Of a stretch of DNA of 64,000 nucleotides, positions 34,886 to 45,746 are shown in pieces. The stretch is from Drechslera avenae (taxonomy: Eukaryota; Ascomycota; Dothideomycetes; Pleosporales; Pleosporaceae): assembly GCA_034640345.1 (NCBI GenBank), contig JAXRVH010000006.1, forward strand, positions 842,593-906,592, given 5' to 3'. Below the pieces are notes generated by a model. It was not told the DNA's origin. It ran no database searches and saw only the letters and a program-made list of their open reading frames with translations. Made by a program: the position numbers and the translations under genes. Each line of letters begins with the position of its first letter. Within the stretch, counting starts at the first letter, position 1.

Positions 34886-35998
34886 CTACCCTGGATAATG
34901 CGCCGAATTCCTCTCCTCCTGATACTCCAACGCCGTCAAATCCGGATATCTCGCCTGCTCCCCCTTGCCCACAAACACACTCAAAGGCCCCACTCTTGCC
35001 TCCCTATCCGCCTTGCAAAAGAAGACCATCGACGTCCTCTCAGGTGCCATCCCCCCTTCCATCAACTCATCCGCCCGCGGCTTCTGCACGCGATGCAAGC
35101 AAGCTGTTAGTGTATCATTGCTCCATCGCTGCAGCGTTTCTGCAACTTGCAGCACAATGTCAGAAGAAGATGAGAAGCCGACCGGCTCAAAGCAGCCGGT
35201 CTTGGGTCCCGAGCGCAACGCGTACTCTAGCCCAGAGATGGCGCCGGGGAAGACGAGGCTGATGATGCCAAAGTCGCAATGTGGCCAGGCCCGGCCAATG
35301 GCGCCCGTGTCGAGCAGCTCGGTAGCAACGGGCGGGTAGTTGTTGCTGCGGAGCACACTGGCGGTATTCGTGCAGCGCGACGTAAACGTATCCCTATCCA
35401 CTCCACACGCCATGGCAAGGCATTCCAGCAATCTCGTACTCAGCACACTACACTCCTCATACAACCGCTCCATAATCTGCCGATGCTGCCCCGAGTGCAC
35501 GTGATCCGGCACCCATTTGTTGGGGAACAAAGTGTCTGAAATATGCCCAATGTCTATGCTTTCGCGCGAGTCGCTGTATTTGGGCGCAGGACCCCCGTTC
35601 TTGACTGATTCAAGGTACCATGTTTTTTCTTCGCCCGGTTGCGAGTATCCGCGTTGCTGGGCCTGGTTGGGGTCGTTTGCAATCAGCGCTTTTGTGTGGC
35701 CGGGCAGGTGGAAGAAGGACCGGCACTGGGTAGGCAAGTGAATTAGCTTTTGCGTATGTTTCCATGTTTGTGGCTTGTACCCGCCGTCTTTTTTTGTATC
35801 CTCTCATCTTGATTGGGGCAAACGTGGTGCTCTTACCGATTCAAACGCCGTCTTGATGTCTTCGTCGCGAATGTTGGTATTGACCAACTTGATGGCTCCA
35901 TCGGTGGCGAGGGCCTCGAAAAGTGTCTTGCCAAACTCGTGCTTCTCCTGCTCCGTTCCGGCCGTGAGAGCGCTGGCGTCGAGGGTTGGGAGAGGCAT
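34886..35998 (-). CDS. 2-oxoglutarate/Fe(II)-dependent dioxygenase (copy 1 of 4)
   Basis: Two exons (35998-35837, 35725-34886; 111-bp intron) give 333 residues. The N-terminal DIOX_N-type domain is followed by the 2OG-Fe(II) core. Iron ligands are His and Asp in WPHCDFG and the distal His in LHRV; the 2-oxoglutarate Arg is in ERTSMVFF. The usual NHG of DIOX_N is NTN here (LVNTNI). A phase-0 intron follows FES, at the same place as the first intron of the other three dioxygenase genes. Family members in fungal NRPS clusters (echinocandin HtyE/EcdG/EcdK, pneumocandin GloC/GloF types) hydroxylate free amino acids such as leucine, proline, ornithine or homotyrosine. The substrate here is open. 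Confidence 0.9.
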
Positions 35999-36160
35999 GT
36001 TTGTCCAACTTGCACGTAAGATTACTTTTTGGGTAGTCTTCCGAGAAGCACAACAAGCAGGAAATTACGGAGTGGCCAATCTAAATGGCTAAATAGCATA
36101 ATCCAAGCAAATCCAGCTTCACGATTGAGACATTTGAGTGTTGCTGGTATAACGACTGAA

Positions 36161-36176
36161 GCTGACAGCTGTCAGC
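36161..36176. promoter_or_regulatory. 16-bp perfect palindrome GCTGACAGCTGTCAGC
   Basis: A perfect inverted repeat made of two GCTGAC units, between the divergent starts of dioxygenase copy 1 (35998, -) and isopropylmalate synthase (36560, +). A third unit (GTCAGC) lies at 36210-36215. Symmetry fits binding of a dimeric factor. Confidence 0.6.
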
Positions 36177-36559
36177 CGAATCAGGATTGACGACTAGAAC
36201 CGCAGAAAGGTCAGCCAAGATTCTGGCATCGATTTCGGCTGTCCCTGAGCCGTCATTCGCCCGAGATAACCACGGGAAAATTCACAGGGATAGTGAATTA
36301 CGTGCTGTGGCAAAGAACGAGCTCAGAACCCGGCGGATTCTACCATAGTTACTTGTTGCCTTGTCTGTCCCACACGTTTTCCCCATTCAAACAAACTACT
36401 CATCCATTGCATAAAAACCAAGAGGAAAGAATACATATTTCCAATCCCAAGACATATAATTGCGCAAGAAGATTCAAAAACACCAAGAGGACCAATACCG
36501 TCTGTCCCGCTAGTTCGAAGGTTACGCAATACGTTGAATTCCCGACACCAACAGCAACC

Positions 36560-38831
36560 ATGCCTATGTCAGTTCTTTTACGTTATAGCAATCCTTTCTC
36601 CACTCCCCCTCTTCTGCCTTTCTCCTTTGTGTGCCATGTCAACAACGAAGAAGAGAATGTTGATACTGACGACGTTCAATGCAATAGGCTCAAAGATCCT
36701 TCGCAAAAGTACGACACTTTCCAACCGATAGCACTACACGACCGACAATGGCCTTCCAAAAGCATCAAAACCTCTCCCCGCTGGCTCGCCACTGACCTCC
36801 GTGACGGCAACCAAAGTCTAGAGTACCCGATGGTACGTCTCCTATCCCCATCCTGAAAGTGGCAAACACAACCTAACATGCGCCCTCCCCCTTTTAGACC
36901 ATTGACCAAAAATGGCGCTACTTCCAAATGCTCCTCCGCATTGGGTTCAAAGAAATCGACGTTTCCTTCCCGTCAGCCTCGGACACGGAATACAACTTCA
37001 CCCGCTCCTTAATCGAGCAGCACGCGCACATGATCCCCTCAGACGTCTGGCTGCAAGTTCTCTCCCCATGCAAAAAAGAACATATCCGCCGCACTGTTGA
37101 TTCCGTCCGCGGCGCGCCAAACGTAATCATCAGTCTGTACATCGCCGCTAGCGACATGTTCCTCTCCACTGTCTTCAACATGTCACAAGATGAGGTGCTT
37201 CGTACGGCCGTCGACTGCGTCACGTACGCGCGAGAAATCTCCAAAGATGACCCCGCGCACAAAACCACAAACTGGAACCTCATGTTCAGCCCCGAAGCCT
37301 TTTCCGATACAGACGCAGCCTTTTCAGCGCGTCTTTGCGCCGCCGTCCAGCAAGCCTGGCGGCCCACGTCTGAAATTCCAATCATCCTAAACTTACCTGC
37401 GACCGTGGAAATGGCGTCGCCGAACGTGTACGCAGACCAAGTCGAGCTCTTCTGCCGCTCCCTCACAGACCCCGACAAAGTAGTCGTCTCCCTCCACCCG
37501 CACAACGACCGGGGCTGCGCCGTCGCCGCTGCTGAGCTCGGCGTCATGGCCGGCGCTCGCCGCGTCGAAGGCTGCCTGTTCGGAAACGGCGAGCGTACGG
37601 GGAATGTCGATCTCGTTACTCTAGCACTGAATTTGTACTCGCAGGGAATCGATCCTGGACTAGACTTTTCCGATCTAAAGTCCGTAAAGGCGATTTATGA
37701 GGAGTGCACGCGCATCAAGGTTCCGCTGAGGTTGCCGTATAGTGGGGACGCCGTCTTTATTGCCTACAGTGGGAGTCACCAGGATGCTATCAACAAGGCG
37801 TTCAGGAAGATGGAAAGACACAACACTTCCTCCCTCTCCTCCTCTTCGTATTCGTCTTCGTCTTCGTCTTCTTGCTCTTCCTCCTCCTCTTCCTCCATCG
37901 TTTCCACTCTCCGAGAGGAGGCCAAGCACGTTGCATCCCGCTGGAAAGTTCCCTACCTGCCCATCGACCCCACAGACATTGGCTCAACCTACGAGTCTGT
38001 AATCCGCCTCAATTCCCAATCCGGCTCTGGTGGCATCTCTTGGACCCTGGCTCGCGAACTGTCTCTTGACCTCCCGAAACCGCTCCAGCTCGCCTTCTCA
38101 AAGGTAATCAAGTCGGCGTCGGAAAAGTGGAATCGCACGCTTTATCCTAGCGAGACTGCTGATTTGTTTCTAAGGACATATGGTGCGTTGGGAGGGGATC
38201 CGCGCATTGGGCAGCTGAGGTGTAGGGATTTGTCGGGTGTAGGTACAAAGGGTGTCAAGGTTGAGGCCGTGCTTTATGTCGGTGGAGGTGGAGATGGGGG
38301 CGTGAGGGTGGAGGGAAAGGGGGCGGATGTTTTGAGTGCGGTAGAGAATGCCTTTGAAGGGAGGGGAGTAGGGGAGTTGAAGTTTGGGTTGAATCAGAGG
38401 ACGTTAGTACTTGGTGGTGGCGGTGGTGCGGCCATGGGTGGTACTGGTATGGGGGGTGTAGGAGGGGGTTTGGTCGGGAATGGCGGAGGGGTCCTCAAGG
38501 GGATTGCCATTGTAGAGTGTACAGCGAGGAATGGCAAGGTGGCGTGGGGGGCTAGCTTGGAGTTGGATCCTGATGTTAGAGTTTGGGGGGCTTGTCTGAC
38601 GGCTGCACTGGTATGTTCCCTCTGCTCCCTTTTTTTTCCTTTCTTTTGGGGCCAGATTTTTTGGACATGGAAAAGAGAGGGTTGCAGTGAGAATATCTAT
38701 TTTGCTGTACCAGAAGGCTGACGTGACATGTGTAGGGACTCCTCCCGGACTTCGGCGTCGACAGCGAGGACGCGTCCAGTTTCATAGTCAACAAGGAGGA
38801 AGAGTGCATTGCGCATCTCGCTCAGGCATGA
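36560..38831 (+). CDS. 2-isopropylmalate synthase (cluster copy)
   Basis: Four exons (36560-36567, 36688-36832, 36898-38610, 38736-38831) give 653 residues. The 8-nt first exon encodes MPM, giving the family start MPMLKDPSQKY. It condenses acetyl-CoA with a 2-oxo acid, classically 2-oxoisovalerate towards leucine. The HMGL-like TIM barrel shows ATDLRDGNQ, LHPHNDRG, GNGERTGN and FIAYSGSHQDA, all canonical. Two oddities: a poly-Ser insertion of ~25 residues after the SGSHQDA motif, and a C-terminal LeuA regulatory domain in which the usual core is replaced by a Gly-rich stretch (about 38410-38505). In echinocandin producers a similar enzyme (HtyA) makes homotyrosine, so a non-leucine substrate is possible. 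A second, housekeeping copy is expected elsewhere. Confidence 0.93.
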
Positions 38832-39967
38832 GATTATAACATCTCACAGGGTGGGAAAATCTGTGGGGGCGTTTTGCTTGTTCTGTTTTGTTTTGCTCTC
38901 AGTTTGTTGTACACTCTGTTACAGTTTATCGATAGGATTATTTAGAATGAACTCTCATGTTGTTTTTGCTTTGGAAGACTTGTGTATATATTTGTGTGGA
39001 TGAATATGTGTGAATTGCGGACCGTTCTCAGTTGCGCTCATAAGTTTGTGGGTCGGGAGATGGAAGAGCTACCAAGTAATGGTACACATATGAATTTGTA
39101 CAATTAGCGAGAATTCGATAACAGTTATTTGCAGGAAAGATGGATATCATTAAGATACCTCTGTAATTTGTATCAGAACGTTCCAGGTGAGAGTAGATAT
39201 AGAAGTAGTAATAGATCGTGTAGTATATAACCGTACTCTATACACTAAAAATGTACTTATAGAAATATGAAATATGATTGTACGATCTGTAACTATTAGA
39301 ATTTCTAAGCAATTATAAGAAACTTCGTCTAAGATTATATCGTGGAGCTTGTATTTAGTTTAAGTCGTATTCTATTAGTAGATATTTTATTTCAATATAG
39401 TAATGATATTGCGCTACATCTCCGGCAACGCTTATATCCAACTCTACTTCTAAATGTGTCGAGGTTCTGTGTTGAATATCGTAGGTTATGATAATATAGT
39501 CTTGTCTTGTGAAAAGTAAAAAAGCCTTGGAATTTCGTTATCCTTACCAATCTTGTGTTGGGACGGAAAGATACTAGATACGCAAAAAGTGGTCTAGATA
39601 AAGCAGTCATGCACTCGGTCTAACTATTCTTAGAAACATTATCGTAGCACTACATTCTCGAATGTTTTCACCACCTTCCATACGAATCCATCTATAGATA
39701 GCACACCGAAGGCATTCCTGCGCTTTCTTTAAACGTCTCCGCGTACCTGAACGTTACGATTTCGGTAAGGGAGGTCTCAGTAAAAGCAATTGCGTGATTC
39801 TCTGCTACCAAGTATAGTAAATATCCATATAAACAACCGCTCCCAACCTACCCTCGCAGATTAGAGACTCATCCCGGAAAGAACAATCTAAAACAGTCTA
39901 TGCGTTAACAAAGACGCCGTACCCAACCTCCTCCGTGTCGAGCCATGATATCTAGCTACATTCGGGT
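38832..39967. other. AT-rich convergent spacer
   Basis: 1.1 kb between converging genes. 39100-39660 is strongly AT-rich and TA-rich with no open reading of note, resembling a short RIP-mutated remnant inside the cluster. No GCTGAC element was seen. Confidence 0.5.
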
Positions 39968-41214
39968 TCAGAGCTCCGACCTAGTCTGTTGTACGTCGAC
40001 ATTCTCAGTCTTCTTCATACCACTCAAAACCATGTTGGTAAGAATCTCATAAGCCAGCGCAGCCGCCACAAAAGCAGTATCTCCACCAGGGGTATCATAT
40101 GCGGGAGCAACCTCGACAATATCAGCACCGACAATGTTCAACCCACGGATCCCCCTCAAAATCTTGATCATCTCGCGCGATGTCCAGCCGCCAGGCTCAG
40201 GAGCGCCCGTGCCAGGCGCAAAAGCGGGATCCAACACATCAATGTCAATGCTCAGGTAGACCTTCTTGTCTTTACCGATCCTGTTCATGATGGCGTCGAT
40301 AACGCCGTTGACGCCGACCTCGTCGATGGCGTCGTTGTGGATGCGCAGGAACCCCATTTTGTCGTCGGTATCAAAATCCGCAGTGGATACGCCAGTCAGC
40401 CGCGTGTTGATACCGGCGTGCACGCTCGAGTTGCTTAGCAGCCCCTCCACGCTCGCCTGGTAGAAGACAGATCCGTGGTTGAACGTGGCTTGCTCCGATG
40501 GCCATGCGCTCGGATAGCTGCTCGGGTGTAGCGTGTCTAGATGCGAGTCGAAATGCAGCAACACCATCGACTCCCCGTGGACGGCCTTGAGTGCACGCAG
40601 CGCCGGGAGTGCGACCAGATGGTCGCCGCCGAGAATCAGTAGCTTGGGAACTTGCATGGGCGCCGTCTTCTGGTCGAGATCGCCTTTGAAGGCGGGTCGC
40701 CTCTTCCCAAGCGCCGTCAGGCCCTGCGTCATTTGCTCGAGAGCTACAGAGTTATCAAAGGGCGTCACGGGGATATCGCCGCAGTCGATTATCTTGGCCC
40801 ATGAATTGTAGGGATTGAGATTTGCGTTCGCGTGGAACCCACGGCTGGTGAGATGCCTGGCGGACGCGGCGCGAATGGCGCGCGGTCCCATGCGCGCGCC
40901 GGGACGGTATGACACTGCCGTGTCAAATGGAACGCCGATTATGCCAATGTCAAAGGTGAAAGAAGGCTGCGTTAGGCATTTAGTGTGGGGGACATGGCCG
41001 AAAGTAGAAATGCCCGAGAATGCCCACTGCGTGGTATGACGTTAGCTATTGGAATGGTCTGTATAAGAGGAGAGGAAAGTGAATTTACATTGTATCCCCA
41101 CTTGCGTTCAAGTTCGTCAATGTCCTCTGGACTATCGGTCGTCAAAGGGACCTGGTTTGCACCACCCTTGGCGAACAACAGGGCGAAAATGACGGTGGGC
41201 AAGTCAAGCTTCAT
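39968..41214 (-). CDS. Agmatinase-like ureohydrolase with N-terminal hydrophobic leader
   Basis: Two exons (41214-41089, 41026-39968; 62-bp intron) give 394 residues. The arginase/agmatinase fold is complete: SYRPGARMGPRAIR, LGGDH, HFDSHLDT and SIDIDVLDPAFAPGTG supply the di-manganese His/Asp ligands. It would hydrolyse a guanidino group, releasing urea (agmatine to putrescine in the named family). The N-terminus MKLDLPTVIFALLFAKG looks like a signal peptide, as in many fungal agmatinase homologues, so it may enter the secretory pathway. In this cluster it could supply ornithine/putrescine or deguanidinate a precursor or peptide side chain, but it might also be a bystander. Confidence 0.88.
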
Positions 41215-41417
41215 TTTGTCTCACAAAAAATCGATGATACAGATGATACAGTACGGCAGGTGGCGGCCAACTAACTTATCTACCAACATTTCTACCTATC
41301 TTTCCATCTGCCTGCTATCTAGGTATGTAGATAGCTAGCTTGCTTGCTCGCTATCTTTCCCCGTGTGTTGCCCCCAGCGAGTAATCTTGATAGACAATTG
41401 CTACACAAACTGAGTTT

Positions 41418-41976
41418 GCTGACATTGACAGTGCAAGTGCGATTGCGGTTAGAAGCGGAAGGGAAGCAAATCCAGATGCCGAACAGTGACGCTCTCCATC
41501 ACTCGCCATGCAGCGCGTCCCCTTCTCGCGAAACAACCTACCTGGCACGTCGATTTATGCACTCTCATCTACCCATCAACAACCGACCGTATGCATATCA
41601 AGGATGCGCCTACTCATACGCGTGCGCCAATAGCCTAACCCGCCCCAAAGCTACCTGTCCTTGTTTCGGAAAACGGCCGCGATCTTCGTTAGGTTCTGCT
41701 GACACTGGCTGATCTGTGAGCCTGGATTCCGAATTTACGACCCGCGATCAGCATGGCGGACATGCTTATGCTGATGACTCGCTGACCGACAGTAGCAGCG
41801 GGCACTGGACCGGGGTAGGCATGCACGTTGACACGCACCATTGGTGCTTATTTCGAAAAACGGCCGCGATCTTCGCTGGGTTCTGCTGACACTAGCTGAC
41901 CTGTGACGTATCAATCCCGGATTCTGATCTACGGCCCCTGTCAGCATGACTGACCAGGGTCAGCATATATGCTGAC
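41418..41976. promoter_or_regulatory. Dense array of GCTGAC/GTCAGC elements
   Basis: Eight copies of the hexamer in either orientation, starting at 41418, 41698, 41781, 41885, 41895, 41940, 41959 and 41971. The last two form GTCAGC-6 bp-GCTGAC, an inverted pair. The array lies between the divergent agmatinase (41214, -) and ABM (42141, +) genes. It is the densest group in the window. Confidence 0.5.
41664..41976. repeat. Diverged direct duplication of ~110 bp
   Basis: 41664-41770 and 41850-41972 are related: both contain AACGGCCGCGATCTTCG, then GGTTCTGCTGACACT, then a GTGA and TCAGCATG region. Within the aligned parts most differences are C/T or G/A transitions (GTTAGG against GCTGGG, CTGATC against CTGACC), which fits duplication followed by RIP-like mutation. 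It accounts for several of the GCTGAC copies. Confidence 0.65.
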
Positions 41977-42140
41977 ACGCCTACTTGATCGGGCCGAATG
42001 GTCGCGTTGTAGCATAGCGGGAAAACAAGCCAAGAAAACAATGAAATGTCTGCGATTGGGAAGATAGAAGTTGCGACGTTTAGAAACATTGCAACTTGGG
42101 AGAAAAAATCAGAAGAAAATACACTATCAAACTATCCAAA

Positions 42141-42589
42141 ATGGCAACCACATCGTACCCCGAAGAATGCGACATCATCGCTACTCTGACGCCCAAGACG
42201 GGAAAGCTGGACAGAGTACGCCCATTCCGATCCTCTTCTTCTTGCCTCTAACCATTGTTCAGGTTGTCGAGCTCCTCTCGAACCTCACCAAAGCAGTTCA
42301 GAAGAATGAACCAGACGTTTTCAGTTTCCATCTGTACAAGGATTTCGACCAGGAGACTGGCAAGGAGCAGCTGATTCTGGTCGAGAAGTAAGTTTACCAT
42401 TTCCTCATATTTACATGGATTGAACATACGCTGAGACTTGGAACAAGATACGCCAACAAGGCAGCATACGACTACCATGCCGAGTTGCCCGAGTTCCAGG
42501 CCATGCATAAGTCGTTCAAGGAGGAGGAGCTGATGGAGAAGCCTATCATTATCAAGAGCGTGAAGCCCGTGACTGGGTTCTACCGATGA
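42141..42589 (+). CDS. Small ABM-domain (antibiotic biosynthesis monooxygenase-like) protein
   Basis: Three exons (42141-42215, 42263-42387, 42448-42589) give 113 residues starting MATTSYPEECDIIATL. The sequence follows the ferredoxin-like dimeric alpha/beta barrel of ABM proteins: ATLTPKTGKLDRVVELL (strand-helix), EPDVFSFHLYKD (strand), LVEKYANKAAYDYHAELP (conserved strand-helix), then a C-terminal strand IIKSVKPVTGFY. No cofactor motif is expected. Members are cofactor-free oxygenases or small-molecule binding proteins. It may belong to the cluster because it shares the GCTGAC-rich promoter with the agmatinase gene, but similar genes also occur outside clusters. Confidence 0.85.
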
Positions 42590-43123
42590 ACTGGAAACAT
42601 AAGGAATGAAAATATGCCATTAGAATAATATGAACATGAAATGAAATACTTTTGACTTGGTGAATGAATTGGGTGTTGTTTGTGGGTTTGAGATTTAAAT
42701 AGGTTGCGCTGCTTGCGTATCTGAGCCCAGCGTGATCAAGTGTGCGCTATCCACCTAATTGTATGGTGAGCCACCGAAAGCCCGATTTGACGTTTTTTTT
42801 CATCTTTCCACAATATTATCGTCCATGACGATAATCATGACTCTAATGAGATAGTATAAAATAAGACTTTTTGCATTGGATTATATCATCGAACATGACC
42901 AGCCCCGCAGCAGCTCAGGCATTCCTACGTACGTAGCTAGTCCTTGGGCATATAAACTTGCTGACCCCTCCTTCCTTCCTGCCATGCTCAAGTCGTGAAG
43001 ACATACTCGGATTCTACCTGACCATTTGAACCCTTCCTCTAATAATCTTCGTTTCTATCACACCCTGCCATCAACAATCAGCAAATACCCTAACCTCTCG
43101 ACCTTGCGTGTAGAGAGGAAAAA

Positions 43124-43693
43124 ATGGCCGACTCAAAAACCCCCGCCCCAACAACGTCGCTCGCAGACCCAAAATCCTTCCTCGGTTCGCCCATGGAGAT
43201 CTGCATTGTTACTCCCGACTACCGCAAAACTCTCACCGGGCTCAACCAAATGGGCATCGGCCCCTTCCGTGTGTATACCTTCTCACCCTCCAACACCACC
43301 GACCAAACCTACCGCGGCGTGTCCACCCCCTTCACGCTCCGCGTGTGCTTCGCCCAACTCTCCCCTACCATGGTCTACGAAGTCATCCAGCCCGTTTCCG
43401 GCCCCTCTATCTTTCGCGATTGGCTTGACGCACACGGCAATGCGCCTGGAATCCACCACATCGCGTACGATATGAATGGGTTGGAGTGGGGGGAAAGGAT
43501 GAAGGCCTTTGAGGAAAGGGGGTTTGTGATGAGTCAAGGGGGGAGCTGGATGGGCAGGAACCGCTTTGCTTTTTTCGAAACTGAGAGCGAGACGGGGACA
43601 TGTTTTGAGACGTATGAGTTTCCCGAGGATTGGGTGGATCCCGAGCCTGAGGAATGGTTTCCCAGGAAGCCGGAAGAGGTAGAGAAAGCGTAG
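43124..43693 (+). CDS. Glyoxalase/VOC-superfamily protein
   Basis: Single exon, 189 residues. It shows the paired beta-alpha-beta-beta-beta modules of the vicinal oxygen chelate fold: MEICIVTPDYRKTLTGLNQMG at the start and GIHHIAYDMNGLEWGERMKAFEERGF in the second module, with FAFFETESETGTCFETYEFP bringing the C-terminal Glu. The IHHI His and the ETYE Glu are plausible metal ligands, as in methylmalonyl-CoA epimerase-like fungal proteins. An isomerase, epimerase or dioxygenase role cannot be chosen from the sequence. GCTGAC lies 164 bp upstream at 42960-42965. Pathway role is unknown. Confidence 0.8.
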   Translation: MADSKTPAPTTSLADPKSFLGSPMEICIVTPDYRKTLTGLNQMGIGPFRVYTFSPSNTTDQTYRGVSTPFTLRVCFAQLSPTMVYEVIQPVSGPSIFRDWLDAHGNAPGIHHIAYDMNGLEWGERMKAFEERGFVMSQGGSWMGRNRFAFFETESETGTCFETYEFPEDWVDPEPEEWFPRKPEEVEKA

Positions 43694-43856
43694 GGTACGC
43701 TGACAGGGACATGGTGATTGCAAGGTTTTTTGTATGTGTTTGAGCGAATAAACAAGAAATAGCCTAAAAAAGATATGAATGGGTGCCCCAAAGAATGAAT
43801 GAATGAACGATTACTTTGTGGCTTGAATTCTCTTAGATGGATAGATATGCTTGAGG

Positions 43857-45711
43857 CTACCACTTGAGCGCCTCATGGTCCGCCCCAGCAATAACACCGC
43901 CCACACCAGCCTTGCGTAACGAAAGTAGCGCGCGCGCCCTCTTCCTAACATCCTTCACAAACCTTGCCCCGTCATCAACCCACGGAAACCGCTGGTGCCT
44001 CTCCACCTCAAACGCCGCAATACTCTCCACTACCTGCAACGTCTCCGTAATCCGATCCGACCCTGTCAACAGCCGCTGCCGCTGATACTCTTCCATCTCA
44101 AACTCGGCAACCACCACCCCCTCGGCCTCATCCCTAACCTGCTTCTCCACAAGATCAACCACCAGCGTAACGCCCCGCTCCGCACGGCCGAGAATGGAAG
44201 TCATGGCACTCTCTGACGTGATGCGCACCGGCAAAAGCCCATTTGTAATCGCGTTGTTATAAAAGATATCAGCGAAGCTCGGCGCAATCACGCACGCGAA
44301 GCCGGCGCCTTGCAGCGCCCACACGGCGTGTTCGCGGGAGCTGCCGCAGCCAAAGTTGGCCCCCGCGACGAGGATGGGTGCTGAGGCATATGTGGGCTGA
44401 TGGAGGATGAAGGAGGGGTCTTTGGAGCCGTCGGGGAGGTGGCGGATTGCGTGGAAGAGACCGGCGCCACTGCGCTCGATGGATTTGCAAAATTGCACAG
44501 GGAGGATGGCGTCGGTGTCGATATTGGCGCGGGGGAGGGGCGCTGCGATGCCTGAGACGCGTTGGATGCCGCGCGGGGAGGAGAGTTGTATCGAGGATGA
44601 TAATGTTGTTGTTGAGGAGGAGACGGGGCCTAGGAGGTGGTGGTCTGCTACTTGTGCTGCGCTGTCATTGTTCGTGTCTTGGTCCATGGCAAGTTCGAAG
44701 TCGACGTCTCGCGGGGCGCTCGAGGGCCCGGCTTGAACGAGGTCTCGCACGTCGGTGAGGCGACCTGTTACAGCAGCTGCCGCCGCCATGGCCGGCGACA
44801 TGAGATGCGTGCGGCCCTGGGCGCCCTGCCTGTTCTCAAAGTTGCGATTGCTGGTGCTGGCGCAGCGTTCGAGCGCACCTAGGGCGTCTTCGTTGAGTCC
44901 ACAGCACATGCTGCAGCCGGCCTCGCGCCATTGGAAGCCAGCATCGAGGAAGACACGGTGCAGGCCTTCCTTCTCAGCGGCACGACGTACACTGCCAGAT
45001 CCAGGCACCACAAGCGCGCGCTTGACCCGCGAGCTGACAGTTCGACCCTTTGCTACCTGCGCGGCGGCACGCAGGTCTTCGAGCCGCGAGTTCGTGCAGG
45101 ACCCGATGAAGACAACGTCAATCTCAATGTCTTGCATGCGCGTGCCACGGCTCAAGCCCATGTAGTCGAGCGCCCTCTGCGCGCCACTCTCGTCGTCGAA
45201 GCGCTGCGGGATGTTGGCGGAGATGGGCACCACCTGCTCAGGCGAGGTGCCCCACGTGACCATGGGCTCAACACTATCTCCATCGATGCGCACTATTTTG
45301 TCGAATACGGCGTTGTTGTCTGACCGCAACGATAGCCAGTGCCGCGCCGCGAGGCGCCACTCGTCGGATTCAGGGTTGGGAATGCCAGGCCGCCACTTGA
45401 GATAGTCGAGTGTCGTTTGGTCGGGAGCCACGAGCCCCGTCTTCGCGCCGGCTTCGATGGCCATGTTGCAGAGGGCCATGCGCGCCTCCATGGATAGCTT
45501 TTCAATGGCTGGGCCGGCAAACTCGATGGCTGTTCCTGTTCCACCCGAGGTCTTGATGGCGCCGATGATGTACAGGATTAGGTCCTTGGAGGTGATGCCG
45601 CTGCGCAGTTCGCCGTCGACTTGGATCTTGAAGTTGGAACGCCGCGCAGCCGGAAGTGTCTGTGTCGCGAGCACATGTTCGACTTCAGAGGTTCCGATGC
45701 CAAAGGCGAGA

Positions 45712-45746
<35 letters not shown>

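Noticed and set aside
39160..40170. TOXE tox-box (ATCTCNCGNA) as the shared cluster element
   Set aside because: A scan by eye for ATCTC and GAGAT contexts found no convincing match in the promoters; near matches fell in coding sequence or 3' regions.
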